Assembly: GCF_900108365.1 (NCBI RefSeq)
Contig: NZ_FNWQ01000002.1
Coordinates: 992,001 to 1,056,000 of the forward strand
From: Chryseobacterium culicis
GTDB taxonomy: Bacteria; Bacteroidota; Bacteroidia; Flavobacteriales; Weeksellaceae
Direction of reading: 5' to 3'
Length of the DNA stretch: 64,000 bases
The translations under genes were made by a program, and so were the position numbers. Below the pieces are notes generated by a model that did no database searches, was not told the DNA's origin, and saw nothing but the letters and a program-made list of their open reading frames with translations. This document shows, one piece after another, positions 62,385 to 64,000 of this stretch; position 1 is the first letter of the stretch; each line of letters begins with the position of its first letter.

Positions 62385-62957
62385 ATGGTCAATTCTAAAG
62401 AAATATTAAAAGAGCACATTTCAAAATTGATATCTCTTACAGAAGAACAGCTGGATTACGTATTTGAGCATTTTCATCTGATGAGTGTAAAGAAAGGACA
62501 GCGCCTTATTTCGGAAGGTGACTTGGTCCATTATGAATACTTTGTCCTGGAGGGTTGTCTGAAATCCTTTTATATGAATGATAATATGAAAATGTTTATT
62601 CTTCAGTTTGGTATGCCTGGCTGGTGGGTGACAGATTTTGATGCGCTTTACAACAAAACAAAAGCAAGCATCAATGTAGACTGCATTACCGATGCTTCAG
62701 TTTTGGCTATTTCAAATGATGACAGGGAAAAAATCTGCAGTGAAATCCATGAGATTGAACATTTTTTCCGGTGGAGAACCAATAAAGGATACGTAGCTGC
62801 ACAGAAACGCCTGCTTTCTTTCATGAATAACGACGCTAAATTTCGGTATGAAGAGCTGCTAGCAATGTACCCTCAGCTATACAATCTCGTTCCCAAACAT
62901 CTGATTGCATCTTATCTTGGGGTGACAAGAGAAACTCTGAGCAGACTGCAGCAATAA
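62385..62957 (+). CDS. Crp/Fnr-family regulator of the yceI operon
   Basis: A 190-residue protein. The cNMP-binding-like barrel is at about 15-120 (VKKGQRLISEGDLVHYEYFVLEGCLKSFYMND) and the helix-turn-helix near 165-185 (HLIASYLGVTRETLSRL). This subgroup is frequent in Bacteroidota next to stress or lipid genes. It reads in the same direction as yceI, which has a TGTGA-N6-TCAC site at about -43. It is therefore the best candidate regulator of those genes. Its effector is unknown. Confidence 0.9.
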   Translation: MVNSKEILKEHISKLISLTEEQLDYVFEHFHLMSVKKGQRLISEGDLVHYEYFVLEGCLKSFYMNDNMKMFILQFGMPGWWVTDFDALYNKTKASINVDCITDASVLAISNDDREKICSEIHEIEHFFRWRTNKGYVAAQKRLLSFMNNDAKFRYEELLAMYPQLYNLVPKHLIASYLGVTRETLSRLQQ

Positions 62958-62995
62958 TCCGTCACAATCAGAACATTTAATCTTCTCCTCTATTT

Positions 62996-63041
62996 TGTGA
63001 GGTAGATCACGTAATTTTTATTTCCGGTCGACTGAACTTTG
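62996..63041 (+). promoter_or_regulatory. CRP-like site and -7 region before yceI
   Basis: TGTGA (62996-63000)-N6-TCAC (63007-63010) matches the CRP half-site arrangement. A weak -7-like GAACTTTG follows at 63034-63041. The site centre is about 43 bases before the expected transcription start, the class II activator position. Confidence 0.55.
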
Positions 63042-63064
63042 TGTCAATATTTAAACCCAATACA

Positions 63065-63598
63065 ATGGACACACAAAATTTTAAAGTCAATACAAAAAAC
63101 AGTACGATCAACTGGATCGGGAGAAAAGTAACCGGAGCTCATAACGGATCTATTGGTATTAAAAGTGGGGATTTTGCATTAGAAAAGGGAAAATCTGTTT
63201 CTGGAAAATTTACCATTGATACCCGTTCCATCAGGATTCTTGATATTGAAGATGCAGAAACCAATACGCAGTTTGCCAATCATCTGGCTTCTGATGATTT
63301 CTTTAATTCTGAACAGTTTCCCGAAGCTTATTTCGAAATCATTCATGCTGAACCGGGTGAGGAGAACTGCTATTATATACAGGCAAATCTTACTATAAAA
63401 GGCATTACAAACCTTGTTGATGCAAATTTGCATATTACCGCAAAAGATGATAATGCTGTACTACAAACGAAAATAGTTGTAGACCGAACGAAATTCAACA
63501 TTAAATTCAGATCTTCCAATTTCTTCACTAACCTCGGTGATACCCTGATCTACAACAATTTTGATCTTACTATTCATCTGGTTGCAGATGCATTGTAA
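63065..63598 (+). CDS. YceI-family protein
   Basis: 177 residues from the ATG at 63065. A GTG at 63041 would overlap the -7 box and is rejected. The YceI lipocalin-like fold is shown by STINWIGRKVTGAHNGSIGIKSGDF, SGKFTIDTRSIRILD, HLASDDFFNSEQFPEAYFEI and ITNLVDANLHITAKDD. YceI proteins bind isoprenoid-like lipids; the E. coli member is periplasmic, but this one lacks a signal peptide and is probably cytoplasmic. It begins the operon yceI-tautomerase-SDR behind a Crp/Fnr gene. Confidence 0.92.
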   Translation: MDTQNFKVNTKNSTINWIGRKVTGAHNGSIGIKSGDFALEKGKSVSGKFTIDTRSIRILDIEDAETNTQFANHLASDDFFNSEQFPEAYFEIIHAEPGEENCYYIQANLTIKGITNLVDANLHITAKDDNAVLQTKIVVDRTKFNIKFRSSNFFTNLGDTLIYNNFDLTIHLVADAL

Positions 63599-63636
63599 TA
63601 CAATTCAAATAGCAATAATCTTAAAAAATTACCATC

Positions 63637-63855
63637 ATGCCATTCGTAAAAGTAGATGTGCTTCGCGAAAACCTTAGTCGCGAAAAAAAACAACAATTAA
63701 TCAGAAAAATAAGTGAAGCTGTAACTTCAGTTTTAAATAAGGATCCTCATTTGACGCATATTATCATCAATGAAATTGAAGATGATAACTGGGGATATGC
63801 CGGCGATCAGGTTTCAGCTTTGAAAGAACAGGGATTTTCCACAGAAAAAAAATAA
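63637..63855 (+). CDS. 4-oxalocrotonate tautomerase family protein
   Basis: A 72-residue protein beginning MPFVKV, so the catalytic Pro1 is exposed after Met removal. RENLSREKKQQLIRKISEAVTSVLNKDPHLTHIIINEIEDDNWGYAG follows the family pattern. These enzymes tautomerise enol/keto acids or have related activity. It lies 38 bases after yceI and three bases before the SDR gene. The physiological substrate is not apparent. Confidence 0.92.
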   Translation: MPFVKVDVLRENLSREKKQQLIRKISEAVTSVLNKDPHLTHIIINEIEDDNWGYAGDQVSALKEQGFSTEKK

Positions 63856-63858
63856 GCG

Positions 63859-64000
63859 ATGAAAAAACAGACCGTATTAATAACAGGAGCATCTTCAGGA
63901 ATAGGATTGGAAACTGCCCGTTATTTCTTAGAAAAAGGTGATTATGTAATTATTAACTCACAAACAGAATCCAAATTGAGAGAGGCATATCATGAATTGG
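63859..64000 (+). CDS. Short-chain dehydrogenase/reductase, truncated by the window end
   Basis: The first 47 codons of an SDR gene: MKKQTVLITGASSGIGLETA contains the cofactor loop TGASSGIG. The stop lies beyond base 64000. It begins three bases after the tautomerase gene, so it is part of the yceI operon. The catalytic residues are outside the window. Confidence 0.9.
   Translation, partial: MKKQTVLITGASSGIGLETARYFLEKGDYVIINSQTESKLREAYHEL

Noticed and set aside
63041..63064. GTG start for the YceI gene
   Set aside because: It overlaps the predicted -7 box, so it would lie before the transcription start; the ATG at 63065 fits the family length.

Overview
The window looks like chromosomal DNA of a Chryseobacterium-type member of the Bacteroidota (Flavobacteriia, Weeksellaceae). 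The DNA is AT-rich. Promoters carry the Bacteroidota -7 element TAnnTTTG rather than a sigma70 -10 box, and starts are preceded by A-rich stretches rather than GGAGG. There are secreted proteins with T9SS type A and type B (gliding-type) C-terminal domains, Tat and Sec lipoproteins, and TPR/outer-membrane-barrel operons. I see no insertion sequence, prophage, CRISPR array or rRNA. There is one tRNA (Arg, anticodon TCG).

Layout: 0.2-5.4 kb is a regulator-rich stretch (MarR-UspA pair, Crp/Fnr, divergent HxlR/azoreductase, a Rid protein, an exported M20 amidohydrolase). 5.6-8.3 kb holds two near-identical TetR genes, each followed on the opposite strand by two short promoter-to-terminator transcription units: an apparent duplicated tetR-sRNA-sRNA module. 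8.3-12 kb is the oxidative pentose phosphate operon gnd-zwf-pgl. 12.2-13.5 kb has an orphan gene and a LuxR-type regulator. 14.2-22.1 kb is a three-gene operon of very large secreted proteins (FN3/GEVEDY protein with type A sorting domain, type B gliding-associated protein, small exported protein). 22.4-22.6 kb carries tandem hairpin transcripts.

23.6-30 kb is an array of six paralogous ~300-residue exported proteins, followed by a membrane-anchored TPR-LuxR regulator (30.2-31.6 kb) and 1.8 kb of mostly non-coding DNA (31.6-33.4 kb) with a duplicated structured element and a 40-codon ORF. An 11-bp-period direct repeat, TGT(A/C)ATA-N4-TGTAATA, sits just upstream of the -33 element of the regulator gene, of two paralogs and of two rightward promoters in the gap, which suggests one regulon.

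33.4-37.8 kb: HTH protein, then a TetR-SDR pair with matching TGACC(A/G)ATCGGTCA operators, an epoxide hydrolase and an Ohr/OsmC peroxidase. 38.3-42.6 kb: an envelope stress-type group (two exported ferritin-like proteins, fasciclin, exported MsrB, ECF sigma factor and anti-sigma factor). 42.6-50.5 kb: outer-membrane barrel proteins, a 17-residue-repeat protein, tRNA-Arg, and a TPR-lipoprotein-barrel operon. 50.7-57.2 kb: two tandem CocE-like peptidases/hydrolases and an amino acid permease, probably peptide use. 57.3-64 kb: Mpo1-like protein, membrane protein, transglutaminase-like protein, duplicated DUF4377 lipoprotein, SPFH protein, and a Crp/Fnr regulator followed by yceI-tautomerase-SDR with a CRP-like site at about -43. 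The last SDR gene runs off the window end.

The two best candidates for undescribed biology are the duplicated TetR/small-RNA module (5.6-8.2 kb) and the direct-repeat regulon linking the paralog array to the structured non-coding region (26.7-33.3 kb). Everything here is read by eye from sequence; no alignment or folding program was run.
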